A DNA stretch of 64,000 bases from JAIXUI01 sp943373175 (lineage in GTDB: Bacteria; Bacteroidota; Bacteroidia; UBA7662; JAIXUI01): positions 1-64,000 of the forward strand of contig CALSBM010000003.1 of the NCBI GenBank assembly GCA_943373175.1, given 5' to 3'. A program made the position numbers and the translations under genes. The notes under the pieces are model-generated. The model worked only from the letters and a program-made list of their open reading frames with translations, ran no database searches and was not told the DNA's origin. Every line of letters begins with the position of its first letter. Within the stretch, counting starts at the first letter, position 1. Positions 9,111 to 15,914 of this stretch are shown here, one piece after another.

Positions 9111-9208
9111 GCCTCGCCTCCACCAAAACCACCAAAATCCATACACCACTCACCAATAAGAGGCGAAGAAAAGTTGAAAAGCCCTTTGGATATTTTGAAG
9201 GGATTTGA
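9111..9208 (+). pseudogene. Tyrosine recombinase 3' fragment, copy B
   Basis: Reads as ASTKTTKIHTPLTN, then a one-base shift, then GEEKLKSPLDIL-type sequence. This aligns with the KTTEVYTH...LKSPLDIL end of copy A. The catalytic Tyr has become His. Only the last 30 or so codons are recognisable. Confidence 0.7.
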
Positions 9209-9262
9209 GAAAAAACGATATTGCAACAAGAGACAAAACGCTCCTCTGTCTTATTGAAAATG

Positions 9263-9421
9263 GATAACATCCTAATAATGAACACAATAGGCCGCCTTTG
9301 TATGAAAGCAAAATATGCGCAATGCGTGATACACACCAATAAAGCGGAATATGCGCATTGCGTGATACATCCCCACACGGCATATATCACGCAATAGTGC
9401 GCATATTAGGATGTTATCGGC
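9263..9421 (+). other. attI-like recombination site B (start of cassette 2)
   Basis: Bounded by an inverted pair: GATAACATCCTAATA at 9263 matches, over 15 bases, the reverse complement of the right end (9404-9418). Inside are two direct repeats of the form ATATGCGCAATGCGTGATACA (9313 and 9349; the shared core is ATGCGCANTGCGTGATACA) and an inverted copy at 9383-9407. Two direct repeats plus an inverted simple site is the known layout of attI sites. Cassette 2 begins at GTT 9413. Confidence 0.6.
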
Positions 9422-9510
9422 AACCCTATGACGACAGAACCGACATGAACTTTTTAACACAAAAGGAACAAGCAATTTCATTTTTGACAAACTAAATTAT
9501 ATAAATTGAC

Positions 9511-9894
9511 ATGGCAGAGACGATTAAAATAAATATTGAAATTTCAGAAGACCGAGAAAAGCTTTTGAAGATACCAGAAAGAACAAGAGTCCCCCTTAAT
9601 TCAATTGTGCAATGGAACATTGTAGGTTTGGATAAATATTTTGACTCACCTGAGTTCAGACGGAGAGGACTAATATTCACATTGTATTTTTCTGATAAAA
9701 CACCATTTGGTTGGAAACGACAGTTTGTTCAATTACATGACCCACATTTCTTTCCTTTCTACCCAAATAGAATAATTAGGTTGGCTGAAGATGTTGCTGA
9801 TGAAAAAGGAGATTTTAAATATGGAGTAAAGGTTACAGAGGCAGAAACTGACAAGCCTCTTTATGACGAAGACCCTTTTCTAATTGTTTACTAA
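9511..9894 (+). CDS. Cassette 2, gene 1: small protein of unknown function, partner of the patatin gene
   Basis: Not recognised. The 127-residue protein has no signal peptide or membrane helix and alternates short hydrophobic and charged stretches, suggesting a mainly beta fold. Visible features are a central PFGWKRQFVQL segment and an acidic end, YDEDPFLIVY. The end loosely recalls cupredoxin-like or beta-sandwich domains that finish in DP-x-I-x-V; this is only an impression. The patatin gene starts six bases after its stop, so the two are almost certainly co-translated and form a functional pair within one cassette. Confidence 0.75.
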   Translation: MAETIKINIEISEDREKLLKIPERTRVPLNSIVQWNIVGLDKYFDSPEFRRRGLIFTLYFSDKTPFGWKRQFVQLHDPHFFPFYPNRIIRLAEDVADEKGDFKYGVKVTEAETDKPLYDEDPFLIVY

Positions 9895-9900
9895 ACAGAC

Positions 9901-11409
9901 ATGGCTTACCAAATTGAAATACTAACCATAAGCCCAGACCTTGTAAAAAGCGTAAAGGCAGCATGTGATTCTCTAAACAAAGTTCAGAGTGAATTTAGAT
10001 TTGAAATAGCTTCTGAAAAATTAAGAGGCAAATTGTTTTCTCACAAAAGAGAGAAGTATAAATCAGAGGATGCTTTTCAATGGTTGACAGAATATAAAAA
10101 TGAGGTAAAAGGACACCGACCTTTTATTATTATTGTTGTTGACGGATTTCTTTCTTCCGAGAGATGGAGCAACATCTTCGGAACATTCTCCGCAACAAAT
10201 GGCTTTGCAGTTTTTACAACAAATGACTTTGACCAATTCGTTCACGACAAAGTAAGATTTTGTAGATATTACTTAGTTAGATATGCCATAAGTTTTTTAG
10301 AACCAACTTTAAAATCTCACACAGACATAGAAAGTAAAAACTGTATTTTCCATTTCAAGCAAAACAAACACGAAATAAAACTCTCCTTAGATTCAGGACA
10401 CATTTGTGATAATTGCCGAAACATACTTCAACCTAAATTGACAGATGATATTAATGAGGCAATTACCAAAATGTTATTGGTTGTAAGCAACCAACATCCG
10501 TTTTCAATAATTTTAAAAGGTGGTGGTGTGAAAGGTTTGGCATTTGCAGGCGCATTACTTGAATTAGAAGAACACTTTTCGTTTAACGCATTTGCAGGAA
10601 CATCGGCAGGTGCAATTGCAGCAGTGTTATTAGGAGCTGGATATAAGCCAACGGAACTTTTGAATGAACTAAGCAACAAAGATTTTAATGATTTTAAAGA
10701 CGCATCATTTTTAAAATCAATTGTCAATTTTATCTCTAAGAAAGGCTTTTATCCTGGCGACAATATTGAAACATGGATAAGTCAACTTCTAAAAGTGAAA
10801 ATAAATAACCAGTTAAATGAAATCCAACTTTGCGACTTACTAACGCATACAACTGTTTATGCAAGTAGAATCAAAGACGGAACATTGGTATTTGATTCAC
10901 AAGGCGAGAGAAAAGAAACACATGCTGCTTTCGCAGCAAGGTGTTCTATGTCTATCCCTTATTTTTTTTCACCCAAGCAAGTTGACGGTGTGAGAGTTTA
11001 TGATGGAGGTATGCGAAACAACTTTCCGCTAAAACGATTTGTTGAAGACAACAATCAAAATCCTTTCATTGGACTTTACATAAAATCAGGTGCAAAGAAA
11101 GGCGGTTGGGTTTTAGGTGAGTTATTAAATGTTGCTATTGATGGAGAAGAAGTTGAAATTGTTGACGCTAACATTGATAAGGTGGTAGTCATCGACACAG
11201 ACCCAATCGCAACAACAGATTTTAATTTGGATGAGGACAAAAAGAATTTTCTAGTTTTAGCTGGCAGAGTTGGAGCATTGGAGTATATAACAACATATCA
11301 TGCAGACATTGATATTGACAAAACTAAACTTAGTAAACTTAAAAAGGAACTTGAAGAACTTAGAGCAAAAATTAAAGCAAATCAATACCTATGTTCAGTA
11401 AATTGGTGA
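9901..11409 (+). CDS. Cassette 2, gene 2: patatin-like phospholipase with an unknown N-terminal region
   Basis: Predicted lipid acyl hydrolase with a Ser-Asp dyad. The patatin domain covers about residues 200-430: oxyanion motif GGGVKG at 207-212, nucleophile elbow GTSAG with Ser235, and catalytic Asp368 in DGG. Residues 1-195 are a separate region I do not recognise. It contains C148 and a CDNC pair (C169, C172) that could bind metal. The C-terminus is charged and helical. Patatin domains serve as membrane-degrading effectors in several bacterial defence systems (for example CapV of CBASS). A small upstream partner and location in a mobile cassette suggest a similar role here, by inference only. 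No nucleotide cyclase gene is adjacent. Confidence 0.85.
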   Translation: MAYQIEILTISPDLVKSVKAACDSLNKVQSEFRFEIASEKLRGKLFSHKREKYKSEDAFQWLTEYKNEVKGHRPFIIIVVDGFLSSERWSNIFGTFSATNGFAVFTTNDFDQFVHDKVRFCRYYLVRYAISFLEPTLKSHTDIESKNCIFHFKQNKHEIKLSLDSGHICDNCRNILQPKLTDDINEAITKMLLVVSNQHPFSIILKGGGVKGLAFAGALLELEEHFSFNAFAGTSAGAIAAVLLGAGYKPTELLNELSNKDFNDFKDASFLKSIVNFISKKGFYPGDNIETWISQLLKVKINNQLNEIQLCDLLTHTTVYASRIKDGTLVFDSQGERKETHAAFAARCSMSIPYFFSPKQVDGVRVYDGGMRNNFPLKRFVEDNNQNPFIGLYIKSGAKKGGWVLGELLNVAIDGEEVEIVDANIDKVVVIDTDPIATTDFNLDEDKKNFLVLAGRVGALEYITTYHADIDIDKTKLSKLKKELEELRAKIKANQYLCSVNW

Positions 11410-11438
11410 CGACAAAGCTTGAGACAGAGAGAAGGGCA

Positions 11439-11572
11439 GCCGATAACAGCACCTACAAGAAATTGGCGGTTCAGTGGTTAAATGAAGCTTTGTGCTTCGT
11501 ATCAAGTTCAGTGGTGGCAGACAGTTTCCGTCTCCGAAATCGCCAACTTCTTGTAGCTGCAAAACGTCAGGC
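11439..11572 (+). other. attC-like site at the end of cassette 2
   Basis: Begins with GCCGATAAC (11439-11447), the exact reverse complement of the cassette-2 start GTTATCGGC at 9413. The outer arms ACCTACAAGAAATTGGCG and CGCCAACTTCTTGTAGCTGC pair imperfectly, and the inner arms GAAGC / GCTTC form a second stem. The right core reads GTCAGGC, one base from the GTTRRRY consensus. The arms share AACAGCACCTAC and GTAGCTGCAAAACG with the site at 14287. Size (134 bp) and structure fit integron attC sites. Confidence 0.72.
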
Positions 11573-11659
11573 TGTGAAAAAACTCACCCTCTTTTCGGTG
11601 AATGAATTGGCGTAAAAGAGAAGTCGTTGTATTTTGTATTTAAATAAAGCAGCAGAATT

Positions 11660-11794
11660 ATGGCTTATTTGGCAGCAAAGGATAGATTTCAAACTCGGAT
11701 TACTTCTTTAGAGGAAGCGATAAAAAAAGATAGTCCTGTCCGTTTCATTTATGCATTTGTTTATTCTGTTGACTTAACCGCATTAACCCCATGA
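11660..11794 (+). pseudogene. Transposase N-terminal remnant (IS1182-like)
   Basis: A 44-codon frame begins MAYLAAKDRFQTRI and continues DSPVRFIYAFVYSVDLTAL before a stop. The pattern D/NSPVR-x-x-D/Y-A-F-V-x-S-x-D-L is the usual start of IS1182-type transposases. The rest of the gene is missing and no complete inverted repeats are visible. It lies about 90 bases after the attC-like site, so an IS insertion and deletion may have damaged the start of cassette 3. Confidence 0.55.
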
Positions 11795-11977
11795 ATAGCA
11801 GTCGAAAAATGATTGCTGCAAATCAGCATAAAATTGGAATTACAACCCTCCACAGAGAGGTAATATGAGAATTTTCAATTACTGAAGTTGGCTTCAAGCA
11901 GAGAGCTACACCTCACAGATATAGAAATATGAATGTAACAGGATCATTTTAATAATCAAATTTTCACCTTTAACGAA

Positions 11978-13004
11978 ATGGATATTGACCAATTAAAATA
12001 TAACGACTTAATCAATCAAATTGGCGGCCTTCTGCAAAAAGGACGAGAGCAAGTTGCTAAGTCTGTTAACACCATTTTAGTTCAGACTTATTGGCTAATC
12101 GGCAGACATATCGTTGAATTTGAGCAAGGCGGAAAAGAAAAAGCCGAGTATGGAACTTTTCTTTTTGAACAACTTTCAAAAGACCTGACACAGCTTTACG
12201 GGAAGGGATTTAGCAGGTCTAATTTGCTTTATATGCGAAAACTTTATCTCACTTTTCCGAAAAGTGAGACACTGTCTAACGTATTAGGTTGGAGCCATTA
12301 TTTTGAGATTTTACGTTCCGACAATACCCTTGAAATCAACTTCTACGTGAAACAAGCCGAGAAAGAGAATTGGAGCGTAAGAGAACTAAAACGCCAAATG
12401 ACAAGTATGCTGTTTCATCGTTTGGCATTAAGTAAAGACAAGAAAGGTGTTTTGGAACTTTCCGAGCAGGGACAAGAAATTCAGAAGGCAGAAGACATTT
12501 TGAAGGACCCTTACGTTTTAGAATTCTTGAATATACCAGAGAGCCATCAATTCTTAGAAAGTGCGTTGGAAGAAAAACTAATCTCAAACCTTCAACATTT
12601 TTTATTAGAACTTGGCAAAGGTTTTACATTTGAAAAAAAGACAATATCGAATATCAATCAGCGGTAAACACTTTTTTGTCGACTTGGTTTTCTATCACCG
12701 TATCCTAAAATGCTTTGTTCTTATAGACTTGAAACGTGGAGAAGTAACACATCAAGACGTTGGACAAATGAACTTATATCTCAATTATTTCAAAAAAGAA
12801 GTCAACACGGAAGGCGATAACGTACCAATCGGAATAGTTTTGGGAGCAGCAAAAGACCACGTATTGGTGGAGTATGCGACTGAGAGTATAAGCAACCAAC
12901 TTTTCATAAGTAAATATCAGCTTTACTTGCCGGACAAAAAACAACTTGAGAACGAACTGAATAAACTTTTAGACGATCAAAACGACCATTCAGCCATCCT
13001 CTAA
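11978..13004 (+). pseudogene. Cassette 3: YhcG/DUF1016 family PDDEXK nuclease, frameshifted
   Basis: Two overlapping frames together make a full-length YhcG-type protein. Codons from 11978 give the DUF1016 N-terminal domain (helical, DNA-binding-like, ending LQHFLLELGKGFTFEKK). From about 12640 the next frame gives RQYRISISGKHFFVDLVFYH and LIDLKRGEVTHQDVGQM, the PDDEXK nuclease core with its D-x-K signature. The switch falls in a run of seven A's (GAAAAAAAGAC); six would restore one reading frame. This is a recent mutation or a sequence error. Family members are linked to defence and mobile DNA; the exact role is unproven. The end LNKLLDDQ is natural for the family. Confidence 0.8.
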
Positions 13005-13040
13005 GAGTCCCTCCACTAACCTCACCCCCACTAACCAAAT

Positions 13041-13074
13041 GCCCCAGAACAAGAATTCTTGCCTGGGGCTTTTG
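13041..13074 (+). terminator. Hairpin with T-run ending cassette 3
   Basis: GCCCCAG pairs perfectly with CTGGGGC around a second perfect palindrome AAGAATTCTT, followed by TTTTGCG. Same position in the block as the hairpins at 8985 and 15580. Confidence 0.65.
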
Positions 13075-13138
13075 CGTTACGCGGTATTGCCCGGCACTTG
13101 CAGTGAAATAGTAAACGCATTCAAAGAAACAATACCGC

Positions 13139-13260
13139 TGCAACCTATTCCGGAACCACACGGCCTCGCCTCCACCAAAACCACCAAAATCCATACACCA
13201 CTCACCAATAAGAGGCGAAGAAAAGTTGAAAAGCCCTTTGGATATTTTGAAGGGATTTGA
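13139..13260 (+). pseudogene. Tyrosine recombinase 3' fragment, copy C
   Basis: Nearly identical to copy B over its last 100 bases: ASTKTTKIHTPLTN, then the frame-shifted equivalent of KLKSPLDIL and a stop. Slightly upstream, CTGCAACCTATTCC resembles the part coding LRYIQ in copy A at the DNA level. Confidence 0.7.
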
Positions 13261-13314
13261 GAAAAAACGATATTGCAACAAGAGAAAAAACGCTCCTCTA
13301 CCTCATTTAAAATG

Positions 13315-13472
13315 GATAACGCCCTAATAATGTGCACAATAGACCACCTTCGCATGAAAGCGAACTATACGCAATGCGTGATACATCCCCAATAGAGCGG
13401 AATATGCACATTGCGTGATACATCCTCATACGGCCTATATCCCACAAGAGTGCGCATATTAGGATGTTGGCG
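13315..13472 (+). other. attI-like recombination site C (start of cassette 4)
   Basis: Left arm GATAACGCCCTAATAATG at 13315 is inverse to the right end GCGCATATTAGGATGTT (13452-13468). Two direct repeats ending GCGTGATACAT lie at about 13366 and 13402. Same layout as site B. Cassette 4 begins at GTT 13466. Confidence 0.58.
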
Positions 13473-13498
13473 GCCAGGCAAAAAAAACGACACCAACA

Positions 13499-14359
13499 AT
13501 GAAAAGTGAGTGGATAATCATAATGAAAAAGAACAAGCGACTGAAATTGACATTTTTTCAGACGGTAACTCATTATGGAATTTCATTACTTCTATTGTTT
13601 ATTGTTTCATTGACGGGTTGGAGTTTAATCGAAATCTACTTGATAGAAACTTACACAGGTGTTCGGACAGCAAACGAACTAATCAAATCTTCATTACCGT
13701 TTTTAGGGCTTGCAGTAATATTTACAGTAATTCAATACAGACAATTGATTTTTAAAGAAATTGAAATAACATATACAGACGAGCAATTTCAAGAAGCAAT
13801 TGACCGAACAGTTAAAGACTTGGAGTGGAAAATAGTAAGTAACAACAAGACTTTTTTCAGAGCGGTTAGAGCTTGGAATTGGACAGGAAGTTGGGGAGAA
13901 ATGGTAACAATCATTAGAGACAAAAACCGAATTTTAATTAATAGCATTTGCGACCCAGACCACATGAGTTCGATAGCTTCATATGGTTGGAATCGAAAAA
14001 ACATTAGGACATTTAATAAGAATCTTTCAGACGTTTTAGAAAATAGACCAACAGAAATCATAGAAGAAAAAGAAATCAATGAATGGAGTTTCAAAAGAAT
14101 TGCAATTCGTCTTTTGGCTTATCCATTTTGTATTTTTCTAATTGTGTTTGGTGTTTATATGGTTTTGGAACCTTTGACAATAAGGACAATTATTTCAGGA
14201 CTTGGAGCAATGACGATTGCAAGTATTTATTTATATTCGGACATTAAACTTTTGAGAACGAAAAAATCACAAACAAAGAAGCCCGAACCACCAACAGCAC
14301 CTACCCAAAAGGCGGGGTTTCGTGTTCCAAAGACAGTTTTGTGGTTAATCAAATATTAG
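13499..14359 (+). CDS. Cassette 4: four-helix membrane protein of unknown function
   Basis: Not recognised. The 286-residue protein has two membrane helices near residues 25-50 and 60-82, a cytoplasmic-looking domain of about 110 residues (aromatic-rich, RAVRAWNWTGSWGEMV), and two more helices near 200-250. The last 25 codons (from PEPPTAPTQKAGF) are written in the attC-like site itself, so the natural C-terminus changed when the cassette lost its own stop or evolved to end there. An internal ATG at 13523 is an alternative start that would remove eight residues. Single-gene cassette; function unknown. Confidence 0.72.
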   Translation: MKSEWIIIMKKNKRLKLTFFQTVTHYGISLLLLFIVSLTGWSLIEIYLIETYTGVRTANELIKSSLPFLGLAVIFTVIQYRQLIFKEIEITYTDEQFQEAIDRTVKDLEWKIVSNNKTFFRAVRAWNWTGSWGEMVTIIRDKNRILINSICDPDHMSSIASYGWNRKNIRTFNKNLSDVLENRPTEIIEEKEINEWSFKRIAIRLLAYPFCIFLIVFGVYMVLEPLTIRTIISGLGAMTIASIYLYSDIKLLRTKKSQTKKPEPPTAPTQKAGFRVPKTVLWLIKY

Positions 14360-14423
14360 TTTTTCAAATCACGTTTTGTGGTAAAAGTCCCGCCCTTCGG
14401 GTAGCTGCAAAACGACGTTAGCA
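14287..14423 (+). other. attC-like site at the end of cassette 4
   Basis: ACCACCAAC (14287-14295) is a close inverse of the cassette-4 start GTTGGCGG (13466). Outer arms CAGCACCTACCCAAAAGGCGGG and CCCGCCCTTCGGGTAGCTGC pair. The right end reads GTAGCTGCAAAACG, then ACGTTAGCA with core GTTAGCA at 14417. Same family as the site at 11439. The left half overlaps the 3' end of the cassette-4 gene. Confidence 0.72.
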
Positions 14424-14474
14424 GCTATTATTAGGACAACGGTACAACTTCAAATTGACAGCAAGAAATAAAAT

Positions 14475-15524
14475 ATGGTAGTTCCGCATTTCAGTAACAT
14501 ACGACAGCAGATTATTAAAACGCTAGACGAAGCGACAGAAGAAATTTTTGTTGCTGTTTATTGGTTTACCAATCAGCAACTTTTTGGTTTGTTGTGCGAC
14601 AAATTAAGAGAAGGTAAAAAAGTATCCCTTATAATTCACAACGACTACATCAACAATCGTGACGCGGGATTAAACTTTCAGTCATTCATAGACCTTGGCG
14701 GACATTTCTTTTTCTCTGACGGAGAAAATCCTATGCACAATAAATTTTGTGTTATTGACAACAAGACATTGATTAACGGTTCTTACAATTGGACATATTA
14801 TGCTGAAGACAGGAATAGTGAAAATATTTTGATAGTTAAAGATGAGCAAGAGACCGTTTCGGCTTTTCGTAAAGAGTTTCTTAAATTGACTGACCTATTA
14901 ACACAGGTTGACGAAGTTCAACGATTGACAACTTTTGAGCTTGAGGAATTTAATGGACTAAGTTCAAGAGAGTATTTAGCAAACGATATTATTTATGAAG
15001 CGAAAGCGACTAACCGACCAGAGATAATTGAAGCAGCGTTTAAAATATCACCGAATAATATTAAAGTTCAAGAAGCCGCTGTTAAACTTGATCTTAGCAA
15101 AAAAAGAAAACTCAAATGTTCCATTGGTGCGGGAGTTAAAGGGAACAAATATTTGGTTGGAGTAGAGAAAGGAACTATAATGCCAATTACAATTAGCAAA
15201 ATCCTTTTGACCAGTGAGGACAACCAAACCTCTTGCTCAAGCACTCTATATTATGGCGACCATGAAGTAGCAAACGTTAATAAAAAAATGCCTAAACAAA
15301 GTACCAACCGACAAGAAGGCGGAGTAATGTTGAGAGGATTGCCAGCCAAACCGCAAGGTGAGGCGAAAATGAAAATGATTTTCACCATTGACATTTATGG
15401 ACAGTTAAAAGTTAAATTTTATTCTTTAGACAACGGACGAAGTGACTGTTATCAAGTTGATGTTAATGGTCTACTTGCGGACGTAGTTGAACAAGAAAAA
15501 ACAAATGAGCCAACAACCGATTAG
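14475..15524 (+). CDS. Cassette 5: phospholipase-D-like (HKD) protein fused to an Hsp70 substrate-binding-like domain
   Basis: Residues 1-145 are a single PLD-type HKD domain: H88, K90 and D95 in MHNKFCVID, followed by NGSYNWT. Single-HKD proteins dimerise to make an active site and are often nucleases or phosphodiesterases. After a helical linker (145-210), residues 215-335 resemble the beta-sandwich substrate-binding domain of DnaK/Hsp70: GVEKGTIMPI, SEDNQTS, LRGLPAKPQGEAKM, and FTIDIYGQLKVKF correspond to the family's IP, DNQT, GIPPAPRG and F-x-ID-x-G-x-L-x-V stretches. No Hsp70 ATPase is present. The fusion would place a nuclease under control of a peptide-binding module, by inference. 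Intact gene, last cassette of the array. Confidence 0.78.
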   Translation: MVVPHFSNIRQQIIKTLDEATEEIFVAVYWFTNQQLFGLLCDKLREGKKVSLIIHNDYINNRDAGLNFQSFIDLGGHFFFSDGENPMHNKFCVIDNKTLINGSYNWTYYAEDRNSENILIVKDEQETVSAFRKEFLKLTDLLTQVDEVQRLTTFELEEFNGLSSREYLANDIIYEAKATNRPEIIEAAFKISPNNIKVQEAAVKLDLSKKRKLKCSIGAGVKGNKYLVGVEKGTIMPITISKILLTSEDNQTSCSSTLYYGDHEVANVNKKMPKQSTNRQEGGVMLRGLPAKPQGEAKMKMIFTIDIYGQLKVKFYSLDNGRSDCYQVDVNGLLADVVEQEKTNEPTTD

Positions 15525-15579
15525 AGAAAGTATACCAGCCACTAACATCCCTCCGAGTAGCCTCAAGCCCCACTAACCA

Positions 15580-15614
15580 AAAGCCCCAGAACAACGATCT
15601 TGCCTGGGGCTTTT
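15580..15614 (+). terminator. Hairpin with T-run ending cassette 5
   Basis: AAAGCCCCAG pairs with CTGGGGCTTTT, followed by GC. Third copy of the conserved boundary hairpin; probably terminates the cassette-5 transcript. Confidence 0.6.
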
Positions 15615-15654
15615 GCATTAAGTAGCGGTAAGCGGCGCATGCAAAGAGATACAT

Positions 15655-15777
15655 TTATAGACTATTCCGGAACTACACAGCCAACCCTCCATCAAAACCA
15701 CCGAAGTCTATTCATTGCTCACCAAAAGAGGCGAAGAAAAGTTGAAAAGTCCTTTGGATTTTTTGGAAGGGTTTTGA
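15655..15777 (+). pseudogene. Tyrosine recombinase 3' fragment, copy D
   Basis: The last 30 codons stay in one frame: IKTTEVYSLLTKRGEEKLK, then SPLDFLEGF and a stop. The putative catalytic Tyr (TTEVY) is kept. This is the best frame conservation among copies B-D, although the upstream part is gone. Confidence 0.72.
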
Positions 15778-15860
15778 GGAAAAACTATATTGCTACTAAA
15801 GACAAAAACGCTCCACTACTTCATTGAAAGTGGATAACATTTTAGTCAAGTAATAACACA

Positions 15861-15907
15861 AAATGGCAGCGAAAAACCTCGTTTCAGGTTAATCGCTGCC
15901 ATTTTTT
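15861..15907. terminator. Bidirectional terminator
   Basis: AATGGCAGCGA pairs with TCGCTGCCATT around an ACCT / AGGT inner stem, with T-rich sequence on both strands. It serves the minus-strand iscA-like gene and may insulate it from the island. Confidence 0.8.
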
Positions 15908-15914
15908 AATTAAA

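Larger units (their letters stand above)
8943..9421 (+). repeat. Platform repeat B: cassette end, hairpin, integrase fragment and attI-like site
   Basis: Starts with ATCGCATAAC (8943-8952), complementary to the start of cassette 1, and ends with the core GTTATCGGC (9413-9421) that starts cassette 2. Between them lie the motif CCCCACTAACC, a terminator hairpin, an integrase 3' fragment and an attI-like site. The same order recurs at 13007-13475 and, cut short, at 15538-15850. Parts of B and C are almost identical over more than 100 bases (from about 9105 and 13157). Confidence 0.8.
13007..13475 (+). repeat. Platform repeat C
   Basis: Second complete copy of the boundary block: CCCCACTAACC, terminator hairpin, integrase fragment, attI-like site, ending in core GTTGGCGGCC (13466-13475). 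It aligns along its length with 8943-9421. The left cassette-end core expected for cassette 3 is not found here; the corresponding bases read CTCTAAGAGTCC. Confidence 0.78.
6090..15850 (+). mobile_element. Accessory island: degenerate chromosomal-integron-like cassette array
   Basis: Between the GNAT gene and the iscA-like gene the DNA becomes visibly AT-richer and repeat-laden. Every clear gene in it (7680-15524) is on the + strand. Four decayed copies of a tyrosine-recombinase 3' end recur; three are followed by attI-like sites at the start of a cassette. Two attC-like hairpin sites separate further cassettes. No intact integrase gene is present, so this resembles a CALIN (cluster of attC sites lacking an integron integrase) or a dying integron. 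The right edge is where the fourth platform copy breaks off, near 15850. The left edge in the palindromic repeat zone is less certain. Confidence 0.68.
15538..15850 (+). repeat. Platform repeat D (truncated, right end of island)
   Basis: Begins GCCACTAAC, partly inverse to the cassette-5 start GTTAGCAGC (7 of 9 bases), then follows the order of copies B and C: CCCCACTAACC, hairpin (15580-15614), integrase fragment, left arm GATAACAT at 15833. The direct repeats and right core are missing. Conserved chromosomal sequence with the iscA-like terminator follows at once. Confidence 0.72.

Noticed and set aside
9097..9490. Minus-strand frames across boundary B (and the equivalents at 13077-13573)
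   Set aside because: They are reverse readings of the platform repeat, occur in each copy, and show no coding character.
11391..11615. A 74-codon frame after the patatin gene
   Set aside because: It overlaps the 3' end of the patatin gene and spans the attC-like site, so it is explained by that structure.
11795..11977. Continuation of the transposase remnant
   Set aside because: No further transposase motifs could be read in any frame.
12600..12670. Programmed ribosomal frameshift in the YhcG gene
   Set aside because: The A-run alone lacks a visible stimulatory structure, and YhcG genes are normally single-frame; mutation or sequence error is simpler.
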